Below, piece by piece: positions 27,844 to 37,515 of a stretch of DNA of 64,000 bases. Within the stretch, counting starts at the first letter, position 1. Every line of letters starts with the position of its first letter. The notes beneath the pieces were generated by a model, which was not told where the DNA came from, searched no databases, and saw only the letters and a program-made list of their open reading frames with translations. The stretch covers positions 30,542 to 94,541 of the forward strand of contig JAHBUR010000015.1 in NCBI GenBank assembly GCA_019637975.1. The letters run 5' to 3'. The DNA comes from Bacteroidota bacterium. Its GTDB lineage: Bacteria; Bacteroidota; Ignavibacteria; UBA10030; UBA6906. A program made the position numbers and the translations under genes.

Positions 27844-30800
27844 CTACGGAACGTCTCCCTTTACAGCCATTTCGATATCTTCGGAACCGTTGCCGCCGGC
27901 AAACACCGGTGCAGTTTCAGGAACCGCCTGCACCGACTCTTTCGAGAAGTAGGAGTAGATGGCCGGTATTACGAACAGTGTCAGTCCTCCCGAAAAGATA
28001 AGCCCGCCAATAACTGCTATACCCATTGACACACGGCTCTCAGCGCCCGCGCCAAGGCCTAATGCAATCGGGAGGATGCCGAGAATAGTTGAAAGACTCG
28101 TCATCAAAATCGGTCGGAAGCGGGCCGTGGCTGCGCTGATGACCGCATTGCGAACCGACATGCCGGTTGCCTTCCGTTGATTGGCAAACTCGACGATGAG
28201 AATGCCGTTCTTCGTCACAAGCCCGATCAACATGATCTGCCCGATCTGGCTGAAGATGTTGAAGGTTTGATTGAAATACCAGAGTGACAGCATAGCGCCC
28301 GCCACGGCGAGCGGAACGGTGAACATGATGATGAACGGATCGCGGAAGCTTTCAAACTGCGCAGCCAGAACAAGGTAAGTGAGAACAAGGGCAAGGATAA
28401 ACACGAACAGCAGGCTCTGCGAACTGTCGGCAAAGTCGCGTGCTGCTCCCGAAAGGGCGGTACTGAATGATTCATCCAGAACCCTGTCGGCAATCTGATC
28501 CATTGCAGTGATGCCGTCACCCAGGGTGTAACCCGGATTGAGTCCGGCAGAAATTGTTGCCGCGATTTGCCTGTCGAAGCGGTACAGCTCCGGGGGTGTT
28601 GCCTGTTCGCTGAGCGTGACGAGATTGTCGAGTTGTATCAGCTCACCGTTCCTGCTCCGCACAAAAATAGAGGCGAGGCTCTGCGGCGCATCGCGGTTTG
28701 CCCGTGTGAGCTGACCGATAACCTGGTACTGTTTTCCGTCTCTGATAAAATATCCGTACCGTTGATCGCTGAGTGTAAGTTGCAGGGTCTGGGCAATCTC
28801 GCTCACCGAAACACCTAACGAACGGGCACGCTCGCGGTTGATTTCAATAACCAGTTCCGGTTTGTTGAACTTCAGGTCAACATCCGCAACGCTGAACACG
28901 GGGTTGCTGTTGACTTCGTCAAGAAAGCGTGGCAGCACTTCCTTCAGCTTCTCGAATCTGAGTGCCTTGATAACATACCGGACAGGCAAGCCGAAGCGCG
29001 CACCGCCCCCGCCGATAGCGATGGTTTGTTCCTGCACAACAATGGTCCGGGCGTCATCCAACCTACGCACCGAACGGGAAAGGGCTTCCGCAATCTGTTG
29101 CTGTGTGCGGTTCCGTTCCTCCGGTGGAATGAGAGTCACTGTCGTTCTACCCGCGTTGGACGCCCCCGCAAAGCCGGAGGTGTTCGCAATAACGGCATCC
29201 ACCTCAGGCACGTCACGGCGTATCAAGTCGATGAGGCTGTCCATGTACGCATCCATCCGGTCGAATGACGTTCCTTCGGGTGCCGTTGAGTTGATGCGGA
29301 GCCGGCTGCGATCTTCCATCGGCGCCAGTTCCTGCGGCAGCACGGAGAAGAATATCCACATCATCCCCGCAGACACGAGAATCGCCGCAAACGCATATTG
29401 GCGGCGCCGCATGAAAGCAGTGAGGGTCCGTTCGTACCAGCCGATGAGCAGGGCAAAGTACGGCTCGGTTCTGTTGTAGAATTTGTTATGCCCCATGTGA
29501 GGCTTGATAAGCCGGGTGCACACCATCGGGGTGAGTGTCAACGCTACGAAGGAGGAGAGAAATACCGCTCCGCCGATCACAACGCCGAATTCCCTGAACA
29601 ACCTCCCCGTCAATCCCTCCAAAAACATGATGGGCATAAATACGGCAATCAGCGCGACCGTTGTGGAGATGATGGCGAAGAAGACTTCTTTCGAGCCCTT
29701 CAATCCGGCCTCGATCGGGTTCATTCCCTGTTCGATTTTGGAGTAGATGTTCTCTAACACGACAATGGCATCATCCACCACCAGCCCGATGGCAAGGACA
29801 AACCCGAGGAGAGTCAGAACGTTGATGGAGAAGCCCGCAAGGTACATAATGAAGAACGACCCGATCAGCGAAATGGGTATGGCAAAGACGGGAATCAGCG
29901 TCGTCCGCCAGTCGCGAAGGAACAGGAAGATGACAAACACAACCAGGGCGAAAGCAAGAAAGATCGTCTCCCGTACTTCGGCAATCGACGCTCTGATGTA
30001 TTTTGTCGTATCGAAGCCGATGCTCAACTCGACGTCGTCGGCAAGATCTTTCTTGATCTCTTCGATTCTTTTATAGAATTCATCGGCAATCGCAATATGA
30101 TTCGAGCCGGGCTGGGGGAAAATGGCGACGGCAACTCGTGGTCCGGCAAGGCCTTTCGAAATCGACCGTTCGTCTTCCGGTGCAAGTTCCGCGTACCCGA
30201 CGTCTTTGAAGCGGACAATCCTGCCTTCCTGTTCACGGATGATGAGATTGTTGAATTCCTCCGCCGTTTCGAGTCTGCTCAACGTTCGTACTGTCAGTTC
30301 CACGTGATGTCCTTCGATCCGGCCAGCGGGGAGTTCGATGTTCTCGGCATTCAAGGCGGTACGGACATCAAGCGGCGTAACTTGATACGCTGCTAATTGG
30401 CGCGGATCCATCCGGAGCTTCATCGAGTAGCGCTTCTCGCCGAAGATCCGGACGTTGCTCACGCCGGGAATTGTTTGCAGTCGCTCACGAAACACCCTGT
30501 CGGCGAGGTCGGACAGTTGCAGAAGTCCGCGCGTGCTGCTGCTGACGTTCATGATAACAATCGGACTTGCGTCGGCATCGGCTTTTGAAACCACGGGCGG
30601 ATCGACATCGGGGGGGAGGCTCCGTACGGCTCCTGCAACCTTGTCGCGAACATCGTTCGCGGCGGTTTCCAGATCAACCTCGAGATCAAATTCAATGGTA
30701 ATGTTGCTGCGCCCTTCGCGGCTGGTGGAATTGAGTGTGCGGATGCCCGGCACACTGCTGATTGCTTCTTCAAGCCGTTCCGTGATCTGCGATTCAATCA

Positions 30801-30972
30801 CTGTGGCGTTGGCGCCCGGGTACGATGTGCTGACGGAAATGATTGCAGGATCAACATTGGGGAGCTCACGCACGCCGAGATACGTGAACCCGATGAAGCC
30901 GAATAACATAATCACAATCGCCATGACGATTGTGAGAACGGGGCGTTGTATGCTTACTGCTGATAGACTCAT
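27844..30972 (-). CDS. RND efflux pump inner-membrane transporter (AcrB/MdtB-like)
   Basis: A 1042-residue HAE1-type resistance-nodulation-division pump that exports hydrophobic compounds using the proton gradient. TM1 (RPVLTIVMAIVIMLFGFIGF) is followed by a large periplasmic pore domain, TM2-6 (VLTLLGFVLAIGLVVDDAIVVLEN holds the proton-relay Asp pair in TM4), a second periplasmic domain and TM7-12. The typical length supports completeness. Its start overlaps the end of the adaptor gene by four bases, so adaptor and pump are translated together. No outer-membrane TolC-type factor is adjacent. Confidence 0.95.
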   Translation of the reverse strand: MSLSAVSIQRPVLTIVMAIVIMLFGFIGFTYLGVRELPNVDPAIISVSTSYPGANATVIESQITERLEEAISSVPGIRTLNSTSREGRSNITIEFDLEVDLETAANDVRDKVAGAVRSLPPDVDPPVVSKADADASPIVIMNVSSSTRGLLQLSDLADRVFRERLQTIPGVSNVRIFGEKRYSMKLRMDPRQLAAYQVTPLDVRTALNAENIELPAGRIEGHHVELTVRTLSRLETAEEFNNLIIREQEGRIVRFKDVGYAELAPEDERSISKGLAGPRVAVAIFPQPGSNHIAIADEFYKRIEEIKKDLADDVELSIGFDTTKYIRASIAEVRETIFLAFALVVFVIFLFLRDWRTTLIPVFAIPISLIGSFFIMYLAGFSINVLTLLGFVLAIGLVVDDAIVVLENIYSKIEQGMNPIEAGLKGSKEVFFAIISTTVALIAVFMPIMFLEGLTGRLFREFGVVIGGAVFLSSFVALTLTPMVCTRLIKPHMGHNKFYNRTEPYFALLIGWYERTLTAFMRRRQYAFAAILVSAGMMWIFFSVLPQELAPMEDRSRLRINSTAPEGTSFDRMDAYMDSLIDLIRRDVPEVDAVIANTSGFAGASNAGRTTVTLIPPEERNRTQQQIAEALSRSVRRLDDARTIVVQEQTIAIGGGGARFGLPVRYVIKALRFEKLKEVLPRFLDEVNSNPVFSVADVDLKFNKPELVIEINRERARSLGVSVSEIAQTLQLTLSDQRYGYFIRDGKQYQVIGQLTRANRDAPQSLASIFVRSRNGELIQLDNLVTLSEQATPPELYRFDRQIAATISAGLNPGYTLGDGITAMDQIADRVLDESFSTALSGAARDFADSSQSLLFVFILALVLTYLVLAAQFESFRDPFIIMFTVPLAVAGAMLSLWYFNQTFNIFSQIGQIMLIGLVTKNGILIVEFANQRKATGMSVRNAVISAATARFRPILMTSLSTILGILPIALGLGAGAESRVSMGIAVIGGLIFSGGLTLFVIPAIYSYFSKESVQAVPETAPVFAGGNGSEDIEMAVKGDVP

Positions 30973-32051
30973 TGGAGTTCCGCTTGTGTGTTTCCGATGG
31001 GCCGTACGGTCATTCCCGGTCTCATCTGAAGTATAGCCGAAGTGATCAGCGTATCTCCTGCCTGCAGGCCGCCCACGATCTCGACCAAATCTTCTGTTCG
31101 GGTGCCGATTTCTACAGGTTGGGACTCTGCTTTTCCATTCTTGTACACGTACACTCGATGGCCTCTGAGTTCGGGAATCAGCGCATACGCCGGAATGCTG
31201 AGAGCTTCCCGCTCGCTCAGCAGCAACGTGATTGTTGCGAATGAGCCGGGGAGGAGAAGCTCCTGCGGGTTCGCGGCGAGTGCACGCAGGCGCAATGTCC
31301 GGGTTGTTTGATCAATGCGGGAGTCTTTCGAGTAGACTTTCCCCTCGAACTGCATCGGGCGGTTTTGCACGCGGAATGTGATTGGATCGCCGGCCTTGAT
31401 TTCGCCTGCATATTTTTCGGGGATAGTAAAGTCGATCTTCATGCGGCTGTTATCTTGCAGCGTTGTAATCACCGTAGCGGGAGAAATGTAACTGCCTTCG
31501 CTGACAAACCGGAGGCCGATTGTACCGTCGAACGGCGCCCGGATTTCCGTCTTTGCTATCTGTGCCTCAATCAGTTGTGCCTCGGCCTTGACGATATTCA
31601 ATTCGTTTGTGGCATTCTTGTACTCTTCTTCACTTACGAAATTCTTCTCAAACAATTGCCGTTGCCGTTCGGCTTGTTGTTCGCCGATTGCAAGCCGTGA
31701 TGTTGCCCGGAGCAATTGTGCCTGCAACTCATCATCGTTGATCTTCACTAACACGGCTCCCTTGCGTACTTTGGCCCCTTCCGTGAACAGAATCCGCTCG
31801 ATCTGTCCCGAGACTTGAGAGCGTATCTCGACAGATTCGTTCGAGAGGACGGTTCCCACGGCTGTGACTTGACTGCCGATTTTCTGCAATTGTACCATCA
31901 TGGTCTGTACCTGCATTTGCTGGTCACGACCTGCTGGGGTACGGTTTCGCGAGCCGGTACCATCGGAGGAGATAATTTTGGGAAGAATGAAAACGATAAG
32001 TATAAGAGCAATGCCCGAAATGAGTGCAATTCGTTTCGCTTTTGGGGTCAT
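30969..32051 (-). CDS. RND periplasmic adaptor (membrane-fusion protein)
   Basis: A 360-residue HlyD/AcrA-type adaptor linking the inner-membrane pump to an outer-membrane channel. An N-terminal hydrophobic anchor lies at 7-26 without a lipobox. The lipoyl halves are VEIRSQVSGQIERILFTEGAKV and AEIRAPFDGTIG-like (TEIRAPFDGTIGLRFVSEG), separated by a hairpin coil (QQAERQRQLFEKNFVSEEEY). A beta-barrel (KIDFTIPEKYAGEIKAGDPI) and membrane-proximal domain follow. It is the first gene of the two-gene pump operon. Confidence 0.95.
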   Translation of the reverse strand: MTPKAKRIALISGIALILIVFILPKIISSDGTGSRNRTPAGRDQQMQVQTMMVQLQKIGSQVTAVGTVLSNESVEIRSQVSGQIERILFTEGAKVRKGAVLVKINDDELQAQLLRATSRLAIGEQQAERQRQLFEKNFVSEEEYKNATNELNIVKAEAQLIEAQIAKTEIRAPFDGTIGLRFVSEGSYISPATVITTLQDNSRMKIDFTIPEKYAGEIKAGDPITFRVQNRPMQFEGKVYSKDSRIDQTTRTLRLRALAANPQELLLPGSFATITLLLSEREALSIPAYALIPELRGHRVYVYKNGKAESQPVEIGTRTEDLVEIVGGLQAGDTLITSAILQMRPGMTVRPIGNTQAELQ

Positions 32052-32468
32052 GAGGATTTTTTAGAATAGCGGTGTATCATTCCATTTATTAACGACCCAG
32101 GGTCTGAGTCGGTTCCTTGAATTCGTATTTAACAATGAACGGAGAAAGCACCGTAACCGCAATATGCGCAAAGGGTTGCTTCAGGATGTTCCTGTCGGAC
32201 ATGAACAAACGCATATCAGACGCCGTTGATTATTGGATGAATCCGCATAAGCCGGGTTTAGTTGATTAAGGCGAATTCATGTGTAGCGTACATAGCGAGG
32301 GGGCGGGAATTGTTGTAACCAATGTGTGCACTTGCATTTTGCTTTCCGCCCTCATATATTCGCGCAGTCCCCTGAACCGCCGTCCGTTCTTCATACATAC
32401 AGTGAAGGTTGGTTCCGAGGTGTAACAATCACGATTGTTTCACTTCAACCTGCGAGAGGAGAGTTCCC
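32052..32468. other. Divergent intergenic region
   Basis: About 420 bases between the pump operon (leftward) and the protease gene (rightward). The right part holds a promoter (32332-32360) and a leader of roughly 100 bases with a strong GAGAGGAGAG ribosome site. Nothing else in it is recognised. Confidence 0.5.
32332..32360 (+). promoter_or_regulatory. Promoter of the protease/lgt-like operon
   Basis: TTGCAT (32332-32337), 17 bases, then TATATT (32355-32360). It also fits TTG-N20-TAnnTT. Confidence 0.6.
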
Positions 32469-34865
32469 ATGCGCGCCCGCCATCGTTTTCTGTTAACCTG
32501 CATCCTGTTTGTCGCCGTCCATTCCGGACCAGCCCAGGTTCCCTACAAAGTTACACCAATCTATACGCCGCCGCTTGACCGAAGCAAACTTGAGCTTGAT
32601 GTTCGAGCGTTGGCGTACCAGGGCACCGGCACGTTGCCGATGTTTGATGGAGACTATTTCAGTATCACGCTGTCCTCCGGCGAAGCGCAAACGGGAGGAA
32701 AACAGGAAGGGGTCCGTTCGGTTGTTGATGCCGTACTTGCCAGCATGAATTGGAAGCGTCCTGCGGAGGAATTGCGCTACTTCAAAATTGTTCCTCCGCG
32801 CCCGCCCGATAGCGGGATGATGGAACAGGAAATCAAGATGATGGAGGATACAACACGGCGGCGCATCAAAGGCCGGTTCGGTCAAATCAACAAAGCAACG
32901 GAAGAGGCGATCGGCGAGTTTTCAAATGACCTCCGCAAGCAAATGAACCGACCGTCGGAGACGTTCGTGTTCGATCAGCTCTTTCGGGGAACGAAGATCG
33001 AGCATGCAGGGATTGTGGCTACCGTCCGCTCGGGGATGGTCACATCCCTTTCCGGTCGTGTCTTCAATACCGTAAACATCACAAACAGGGAACGGCTCGA
33101 TGCTGCACGGGCACAACAAGCCGCAGAGCAGCATATCAACACGACATCGCAAACAACCGGTGTTTCCGTGCCCCCGAAGAAGGTGATTTTGCCGTACGGC
33201 TCCGGCCTGCAGTACGCGTGGAAGATGGAGATCTCCGCGGAAGACGGCCCGTATGAAGTATGGGTGGATGCCGATGACGGCAAGGTGTTACAGCTTGAAC
33301 CGTTGTTTTCGTTCGACGCTGCTCGAGGTCTCGTGTTCAATCCGAGTCCGAATGCGGGCACGCGGGAGTTGACGTTCGAAGTGGATGCCCCGTCCGGCAA
33401 TCAATACCGGCTGCGGTTGAATAATGTTCTCGATGTCAATAACAACGGAGCCGACGGAATGAGTACGGGCGACCTTACGATTGCGTCGGGTTCGGGTGAG
33501 GCGAACTTCAATGTGAATCCGATTAACGGCACGGTTGTAAACCGGACGAATCAAACGAACTACAACTCCCGCTTTCAGGAAGTGAACGTGTTTGCCTGGG
33601 TTCATGAAATGAGAAAGAACTACGAAGCGTGGGGAAGCCAGGCCTTTCCGTCTATCACCGCAACAGTCAATCACAACAACCCGTGCGGATTCGGCATCAA
33701 TAATGCCTGTGCAAGCGGAACGAACTCACTCACCTTCGGCATCGGATCGGCGACGACCGGTACTGCCGCGACATGCAATGATTTCTTCAACTCGGCCATT
33801 GATGCCACGGTTATTGCTCATGAATTCGGCCACCTTCTCAATCGTTTGCAGTACAATGCGGCGGGCGGCACCATCATCGGCTCTATCAACGAAGGTCTTG
33901 CAGACTATTGGGCAAACACCAATTTCAATACCGACACGTTTGGAGCGTTCTGGGCGGGAAATTGTGCCGCTCCGGTGCAAAGCAGTTTCGTGCCGCGACA
34001 GGCCGAGGCATTGGATGTTTTCCCCGAACATATCGTGAATTTCGGTGACGGATTTCCGCACAGCAACGGGCAGATTATCTGCTGGGCGCTCTGGAACGGG
34101 CGGCAGGAACTGCTCGATCAGAGCACGATCGGTGCTTTCAGCATGAATTTCAATTTGATTGCGGCAATGTCTCAGGCGGGGGTCGGCGTGCTGAACGGCA
34201 TGACACACCGGCGGGTGCACGATTCCTTCCTGAATCTCATGCAACAACTTGTGCCGCGGTACGACTCGTCGCGTTCAATACACAAAGTGCTCAGCGGCTT
34301 TGCGCGAGCCGGTATGTTCCCGGAGGATAGGGAGGCTGTCATCGATATCAATGATGATTTTCTGGATCGGAATGATGTCGCAGGCCCCGTATTCACCATC
34401 TGGACGGGACGCGACTACACCTTCAACGGCGATAATGCCGATCAGACGAACAGGCCGTTCAATACACGCTTCACCGTTGAAGTGGCGAATGACGAGGCAT
34501 TCACGGTGAATATCGTCTCAAGCGGGTCACTCGGAGGTGTTGTCGCCGGAGCCGGAGGCACGGCAACGTGGCAAATCCCGGCCACGAACTGGAACACGCT
34601 CAGGATGCAAGACCAGCTTTTCTACCGTCTGACAACAACCGACAACGCCGGAGCAAACATCCGTCGTAGCGGGTTCGGCGGACTCCGGCCGGCAGGCAGA
34701 GCCGTGATAAACGAAAGCGGGCAATGCGAGTGTGCATGCTCGGCGTCTGCAAGGGAAAACCCGAAACCGTTTGCATTGATTACGCTGATACCTCTCGTCG
34801 GCGCGGCTGTTTGGCGAAGAATGATCAAGCAGAAAGAATCTGCCCGTGCGTCCGCGGATCGTTGA
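32469..34865 (+). CDS. Secreted gluzincin metalloprotease (M36/M4-like) with Cys-TM-Arg tail
   Basis: An exported zinc protease of 798 residues. A signal peptide ends near residue 22 (SGPAQ). A long propeptide-like region (25-260) ends in an M4/M36-type segment (YAWKMEISAEDGPYEVWVDADDGKVL). The catalytic motif HEFGH at about 451-455 is followed by the third ligand Glu in NEGLADYW about 20 residues on, as in fungalysin (M36). The C-terminus is not a type IX domain. It is a Cys-rich knot (CECAC, 753-757), a hydrophobic helix (PFALITLIPLVGAAVW) and a basic end (RRMIKQK), like a tripartite C-terminal sorting signal. The start at 32469 is set by the strong ribosome site. It overlaps the lgt-like gene by 20 bases. 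Confidence 0.88.
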   Translation: MRARHRFLLTCILFVAVHSGPAQVPYKVTPIYTPPLDRSKLELDVRALAYQGTGTLPMFDGDYFSITLSSGEAQTGGKQEGVRSVVDAVLASMNWKRPAEELRYFKIVPPRPPDSGMMEQEIKMMEDTTRRRIKGRFGQINKATEEAIGEFSNDLRKQMNRPSETFVFDQLFRGTKIEHAGIVATVRSGMVTSLSGRVFNTVNITNRERLDAARAQQAAEQHINTTSQTTGVSVPPKKVILPYGSGLQYAWKMEISAEDGPYEVWVDADDGKVLQLEPLFSFDAARGLVFNPSPNAGTRELTFEVDAPSGNQYRLRLNNVLDVNNNGADGMSTGDLTIASGSGEANFNVNPINGTVVNRTNQTNYNSRFQEVNVFAWVHEMRKNYEAWGSQAFPSITATVNHNNPCGFGINNACASGTNSLTFGIGSATTGTAATCNDFFNSAIDATVIAHEFGHLLNRLQYNAAGGTIIGSINEGLADYWANTNFNTDTFGAFWAGNCAAPVQSSFVPRQAEALDVFPEHIVNFGDGFPHSNGQIICWALWNGRQELLDQSTIGAFSMNFNLIAAMSQAGVGVLNGMTHRRVHDSFLNLMQQLVPRYDSSRSIHKVLSGFARAGMFPEDREAVIDINDDFLDRNDVAGPVFTIWTGRDYTFNGDNADQTNRPFNTRFTVEVANDEAFTVNIVSSGSLGGVVAGAGGTATWQIPATNWNTLRMQDQLFYRLTTTDNAGANIRRSGFGGLRPAGRAVINESGQCECACSASARENPKPFALITLIPLVGAAVWRRMIKQKESARASADR

Positions 34866-35709
34866 AAACCTGAACGCAACATTCGACACGAACATCTTCT
34901 CGTACCTTGTCCCTGATCCGGCGTTCATGTATGCCGTTGCTATTGCCGTGTGCGCAGTTATCGTTGTGCGCAGAAGCAGTGAAGATGGCCTCTCCCGGTA
35001 TCATGCTCTCGGCGGCGTGATCTGGGGAACAGTGGGCGGTTTGATCGGGGCGCGGGTGTTCTTCCTGCTGACCCACTACGAGCGGGTTCTCTACAATCCT
35101 GCCATGCTGTTCGATCTGAACGGGGCGACTGTTTCGTGGGGAGCCTACATCGGCGGGGCCGCCGCTCTTCTCATCTATTTCAAACTGAAAGGCCAACCGT
35201 CCCTCCGGTATCTCGATGTGATTGCAAGCTGTGCCGGAATCGGAATCTTCTTCGGGAGAATAAGTTGTTTTCTCAACGGCGATGATTACGGCACGATGAC
35301 TTCAATTGCGTGGGGCGTATCGTTTCCTCACGGGAGTTTTCCTTTTGCCGCGCAAGTGAAGGAGGGTCTGATCGATCCGCTTGCGTCGCTTTCGCTCCCC
35401 GTTCATCCGGTTCAGCTCTACGGCTCGCTGAAAGGGCTTGCACTCTTCATCGTGTTCACAACGCTGTGGCGGCGATTTGCATTGCCGGCAGGAACGCTGT
35501 TTTGTGCGTATTGGATGGCGTTCTCTCTTGTGCGCTTCAGTATCGAATTCTTCCGTGGAGATGTAAGCAGGGGATTCATAGGGCCTCTTTCGACGGGTCA
35601 ACTCATGTCGATGATTATTTTCGTCTGCAGCGCAGCGGCTGTCGGTTATGCGTTTGCGACGAAGCGCGATCGTTTTTCTGTCCGGAATTCTGTTGTTGTA
35701 CAACAATAA
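34846..35709 (+). CDS. Divergent Lgt-like diacylglyceryl transferase
   Basis: A 287-residue polytopic membrane protein related to prolipoprotein diacylglyceryl transferase (Lgt), which moves diacylglycerol from phosphatidylglycerol to a Cys thiol. Lgt-like segments are GRISCFLNGDDYG (137-149), WGVSFP, HPVQLYGSL (186-194) and RFSIEFFRGD (230-239). Compared with E. coli Lgt from memory, the HGG histidine (His 103) aligns with Gly in VSWGAYIGG, and Asn 146 aligns with Cys in GRISC; the catalytic-loop Arg (Arg 143 equivalent) and the C-terminal Arg remain. It may be a paralogue serving a special substrate. The gene overlaps the protease gene, whose tail presents Cys residues at the membrane. Confidence 0.8.
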   Translation: MRPRIVENLNATFDTNIFSYLVPDPAFMYAVAIAVCAVIVVRRSSEDGLSRYHALGGVIWGTVGGLIGARVFFLLTHYERVLYNPAMLFDLNGATVSWGAYIGGAAALLIYFKLKGQPSLRYLDVIASCAGIGIFFGRISCFLNGDDYGTMTSIAWGVSFPHGSFPFAAQVKEGLIDPLASLSLPVHPVQLYGSLKGLALFIVFTTLWRRFALPAGTLFCAYWMAFSLVRFSIEFFRGDVSRGFIGPLSTGQLMSMIIFVCSAAAVGYAFATKRDRFSVRNSVVVQQ

Positions 35710-35716
35710 GGGAAAG

Positions 35717-36232
35717 ATGATGAAGACTCCCGCAATGCAAAGGACAACCGTTGCTGTCCTTGCGTGTCTGATGTTCGGTGGATGCTGTTCATCTACAGTG
35801 ACAACCATCGTGCTGGTCCGTCATGCCGAGCGATTGAACAACACCGATACGACTCCGCTTTCTCCGGCGGGATTTCAGCGTGCCGGCGCCCTCAGGCACG
35901 CCCTCGATTCTGCAGGGATCCGGACCATCTTCGTGACAGATAAATTGCGAACGCAGCAAACCGCTGAATCTCTCAGGGTCGCCCATTCGTTGCCTGAGGT
36001 TCAACTTCCCGCCAGCGAGACGCAACGCCTCGTCGATTCGCTTCGTTCACGATCGGGACAAAAATTGCTTGTCGTCGGGCATTCGGATACTGTGCCGCAA
36101 ATCATTGAGGCATTTGGTTTTAGCCCGCCTCCGGCAATCGGAGGGACAGAATTTGACAAGATGTTCATTCTTACATTGCGCAAGAATGCGAACCGCCTTC
36201 TGCAACTTCAATATGGAGCGAAATCACCGTAA
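35717..36232 (+). CDS. Lipoprotein histidine phosphatase (SixA/PGAM-like)
   Basis: A 171-residue histidine-phosphatase-superfamily protein. The ATG at 35717 follows AAGGGA. The lipobox LMFGGC gives a lipid-anchored periplasmic form. The phospho-accepting motif is VLVRHAE, a second Arg lies in TDKLRTQQTAE, and a second His in VVGHSDTVPQ. It lacks the large mutase inserts, so phosphatase activity is more likely than mutase. The substrate is unknown. It starts 7 bases after the lgt-like gene and is probably co-transcribed. Confidence 0.88.
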   Translation: MMKTPAMQRTTVAVLACLMFGGCCSSTVTTIVLVRHAERLNNTDTTPLSPAGFQRAGALRHALDSAGIRTIFVTDKLRTQQTAESLRVAHSLPEVQLPASETQRLVDSLRSRSGQKLLVVGHSDTVPQIIEAFGFSPPPAIGGTEFDKMFILTLRKNANRLLQLQYGAKSP

Positions 36233-36528
36233 CTCCTCCGCAACGTGTTCGCCCGACGAAACCAAATCCACCGGCAGCCGTATTCATAAGCGCTGATCAA
36301 ACTCTTTTCCGGGAATATGTGTGCCCGGTGGACCAACCCTTTACGGGGCAATCAATCCGGCGTTTTGATGGTGGCGTCGGGTTGGTTGCACCGGGCATGT
36401 TCTCTCCTCACTCTCTTCGTTCAAATGTTCTTGTTCTCCACTCTCCTTTGTTGTTTCTTGTATGGAGTGCAGAGTCGCGCACAACAATTACGGCAACCCG
36501 TATCGCAACATTGAAGAAAGTGTGAGTA
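36233..36528. other. Intergenic region with long inverted repeat
   Basis: The left arm gcccggtggaccaaccc (36323-36339) pairs with gggttggttgcaccgggc (36379-36396): about 15 to 16 base pairs with a short interior mismatch, enclosing a 39-base loop that can form an inner atcaa/ttgat hairpin. No open frame of note and no T-run. It could be a structured RNA or a palindromic element. Confidence 0.6.
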
Positions 36529-37362
36529 ATGAAGAGTCGATATTCCGTTATCGGTTTGATCATTGTTGTGCTCACCGCTTCGGCTTCGGGACAACTACAA
36601 CCGGCCCCGCTTATCATCGCACACAGGGGCGCGCCGCTTGTTGCCCCGGAGAACACGCTCGCATCATTTCGTGCCGCCATCGCAATGAAGGCTGATGTGT
36701 TGGAGATTGATTTGCGGGCGACAAACGACGGTCACTTCGTTGTTATGCACGATGCAGCCGTCAACCGCACAACCAACGGCAAGGGAAAAGTTTCAGAAAA
36801 GAGACTCTCCGAACTGCGTGCTCTCGACGCGGGCAATTGGTTTGACGCACGATTTGCCGGTGAGAAGGTTCCGGCGCTGGAGGAGGTTCTCGCTTTGCTT
36901 GATTCGAGTCTTCTGCTGATTGCAGAGTTGAAAGGGAGTTCCGATGACGGCAGCGTTGAAGCACGGCTCGTGCAGAAGATCGTCGAAAGCGGCAAGCAAC
37001 GGCAAGTCATTCTCAAATCATTTGAGATTGACGTGATTGAACGCTTCAAGAACCTGGCACCGGAAATCCCGCGGCTGTTTGTGTACGCGTTCAGGATTCC
37101 CTGGATGCATCTTATTGTCGGAACGGGAGTCTCCGGCGGGAGTGTGTTCGATGTTGACGCCCTGTACCTTCAGCCGCACTATCTTCTGTTATCCGCTTCC
37201 TTTGTCGAAGAGGCGCACCGCCGCGGATATAAAGTGGTGGCCTGGGGAGTTGATGAGGAGAAAACAATGCGCAAGGCGATCGAATTCGGTGTTGATGGAA
37301 TCGAAACCGACAGACCCGATCTTCTGAGGTACATTCTCGATACTACACGGAAACCCGGGTAA
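36529..37362 (+). CDS. Glycerophosphodiester phosphodiesterase
   Basis: A 277-residue GDPD/UgpQ-type enzyme that hydrolyses glycerophosphodiesters to glycerol-3-phosphate and alcohols. An N-terminal signal (LIIVVLTASASG) points to the periplasm. Family motifs are IIAHRGAPLVAPENTLASF (metal and catalytic His), LEIDLRATNDGHFVVMHD (Glu/Asp ligands and second His), IAELKG and the closing GVDGIETDRPDL. Gene spacing suggests an independent unit after the inverted repeat. Confidence 0.93.
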   Translation: MKSRYSVIGLIIVVLTASASGQLQPAPLIIAHRGAPLVAPENTLASFRAAIAMKADVLEIDLRATNDGHFVVMHDAAVNRTTNGKGKVSEKRLSELRALDAGNWFDARFAGEKVPALEEVLALLDSSLLLIAELKGSSDDGSVEARLVQKIVESGKQRQVILKSFEIDVIERFKNLAPEIPRLFVYAFRIPWMHLIVGTGVSGGSVFDVDALYLQPHYLLLSASFVEEAHRRGYKVVAWGVDEEKTMRKAIEFGVDGIETDRPDLLRYILDTTRKPG

Positions 37363-37515
37363 GGATTGGCACCCGCCTGCTTCGAGACAAGAATCAGGTT
37401 CGGGTTTGAGGAATTGTTGGAAAATGAATAGCTTTGCTCACGTTTTGAGCATCACGATTGTGTCATCTCGTGATCCGGCAGATGCTTCCACAAAGGCAAA
37501 AGTCACAGGAGAACT

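Noticed and set aside
34846..35709. Treating the Lgt-like gene as the housekeeping lgt
   Set aside because: Key residues differ (His and Asn positions) and it is coupled to a Cys-tail protease. This remains open until the genome is searched for another lgt.
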